From assembly GCF_900172235.1 (NCBI RefSeq), contig NZ_FWFQ01000006.1, positions 1 through 64,000 on the forward strand: a DNA stretch of 64,000 nucleotides, written 5' to 3'. Origin of the DNA: Pseudoruegeria aquimaris. Lineage in GTDB: Bacteria; Pseudomonadota; Alphaproteobacteria; Rhodobacterales; Rhodobacteraceae. A program made the position numbers and the translations under genes. A model generated the notes under the pieces. That model searched no databases. It saw only the letters and a program-made list of their open reading frames with translations, and was not told the DNA's origin. This document shows, piece by piece, positions 63,356 to 64,000 of this stretch (position 1 is its first letter; each line of letters opens with the position of its first letter).

Positions 63356-64000
63356 ATGGACGCAACCGCACTCATCACCGCCTTCGTGGCGCTCTTCGTG
63401 GTGATCGATCCGATCGGCCTCGCGCCGCTCTACCTCGCCATGACGCAGGGCATGGGCGATGAACGCCGCCGCGCCATTGCCCGCCGCGCCTGCCTCGTGG
63501 GCGTGGGCGTGCTCACCGTGTTCGGCCTGTTCGGCGATTCCCTTCTGCAGTTCCTCGGCATCTCGCTTTCGGCCTTCCGCGTGGCCGGGGGCATCCTGCT
63601 CTTTCTCACCGCGCTCGACATGCTGTTCGAACGCCGCACCAAGCGCCGGCAAGATCAGGCCGAGAACGCACAGGCCGACGAGGACCACCGCGACGATCCC
63701 TCGATCTTTCCGCTCGGCATCCCGCTGATCGCCGGGCCGGGCGCCATCGCCACCATGATCCTGCTCACCGGGCAGGCCGAGGGCGACCCGGCGCTCTATG
63801 CCGCCTACATGGCGGTGATGGTCTTCGTGGTGCTCGTCGTCTTCGTGCTGTTCCACATGGCGCCGCTGCTGGAGCGGGTGCTGGGCGACACCGGGATCCT
63901 CGTGGTGACCCGGCTTCTGGGCATGCTGCTGGCGGCACTTTCGGTGCAGTTCGTGCTCGACGGCGTGGCCGGTTTCATGGCCCAGACCGGCGGCGCCCCC
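63356..64000 (+). CDS. MarC family integral membrane protein (cut by window edge)
   Basis: 215 codons are visible to the window end without a stop. The typical MarC start (LFVVIDPIGLAPLYLAMTQG), IPLIAGPGAIATMILL and the C-terminal TRLLGMLLAALSVQFVLDGV are present, so only a few residues are probably missing. Six membrane segments are predicted. The family was once linked to multiple antibiotic resistance but its role is unclear. Confidence 0.9.
   Translation, partial: MDATALITAFVALFVVIDPIGLAPLYLAMTQGMGDERRRAIARRACLVGVGVLTVFGLFGDSLLQFLGISLSAFRVAGGILLFLTALDMLFERRTKRRQDQAENAQADEDHRDDPSIFPLGIPLIAGPGAIATMILLTGQAEGDPALYAAYMAVMVFVVLVVFVLFHMAPLLERVLGDTGILVVTRLLGMLLAALSVQFVLDGVAGFMAQTGGAP

Overview
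High-GC alphaproteobacterial chromosome, most like a marine member of the Rhodobacteraceae/Roseobacteraceae. Pointers to this clade are the complete dcw cluster with two small DUF2484 genes and a small membrane gene between murC and murB, a cobS / small secreted protein / cobT block, a DUF1127 gene followed by CCUCCUCCC-loop small RNAs, and CTCCCCCCGAGGTATTT-type intergenic repeats. No rRNA, tRNA, CRISPR array or prophage was seen. The only transposase is a fragment at the left edge. All assignments were made by reading the sequence; no database search was run.

Layout. (1) 1-125: end of an IS5-like insertion sequence. (2) 125-4.7 kb: 8-oxoguanine deaminase, HisN-type phosphatase, XRE regulator, quinone oxidoreductase, DUF4177 protein. 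(3) 4.7-11.7 kb: bolA, a J-domain gene, cobS and cobT (aerobic cobaltochelatase), aminopeptidase P, DUF427 protein. (4) 11.8-15.1 kb: ClC chloride channel divergent from a D-lactate/glycolate-type FAD dehydrogenase, then a 125-bp nested palindromic element. (5) 15.1-38.9 kb, all minus strand: mraZ-rsmH-ftsL-ftsI-murE-murF-mraY-murD-ftsW-murG-murC-DUF2484-DUF2484-TM protein-murB-ddl-ftsQ-ftsA-ftsZ-lpxC-bamD-recN. Many genes overlap as ATGA, GTGA or TGATG. (6) 38.9-39.6 kb: a 0.7 kb non-coding dcw leader/promoter region with a strong intrinsic terminator just before mraZ, two sets of MraZ-box-like repeats and five GANTC (CcrM) sites in 115 bp. (7) 39.6-41.8 kb: mrp, then a DUF1127 gene and an array of 13 stem-loops that all display CTCCTCC in the loop, ending in an intrinsic terminator. 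(8) 42-51.3 kb: gabD and a HpcH/HpaI aldolase, a von Willebrand A-autotransporter fusion, thyX, a TbpB-like surface lipoprotein with its Slam-type exporter, DUF817, gloA. (9) 51.3-64 kb: DUF1194 protein, MarR regulator, sdhE and an XRE regulator, aspartate aminotransferase, MATE transporter, a frameshifted ppk2, a possible small RNA, TfoX-like protein, SDR, ndk, DUF2087, ABC-F ATPase and a marC gene cut by the right edge.

How the parts work together. The central third builds the division septum and cell wall: MraZ regulator, Mur ligases making UDP-MurNAc-pentapeptide, MraY and MurG making lipid II, FtsW and FtsI polymerising it, FtsQ/L/A/Z forming the divisome. lpxC and bamD add outer-membrane biogenesis. 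The most unusual loci are the DUF1127 and anti-Shine-Dalgarno hairpin array (six apparent units, versus the four CcsR RNAs I recall from Rhodobacter sphaeroides), the elaborate dcw leader, the Slam/surface lipoprotein pair and the vWA autotransporter.
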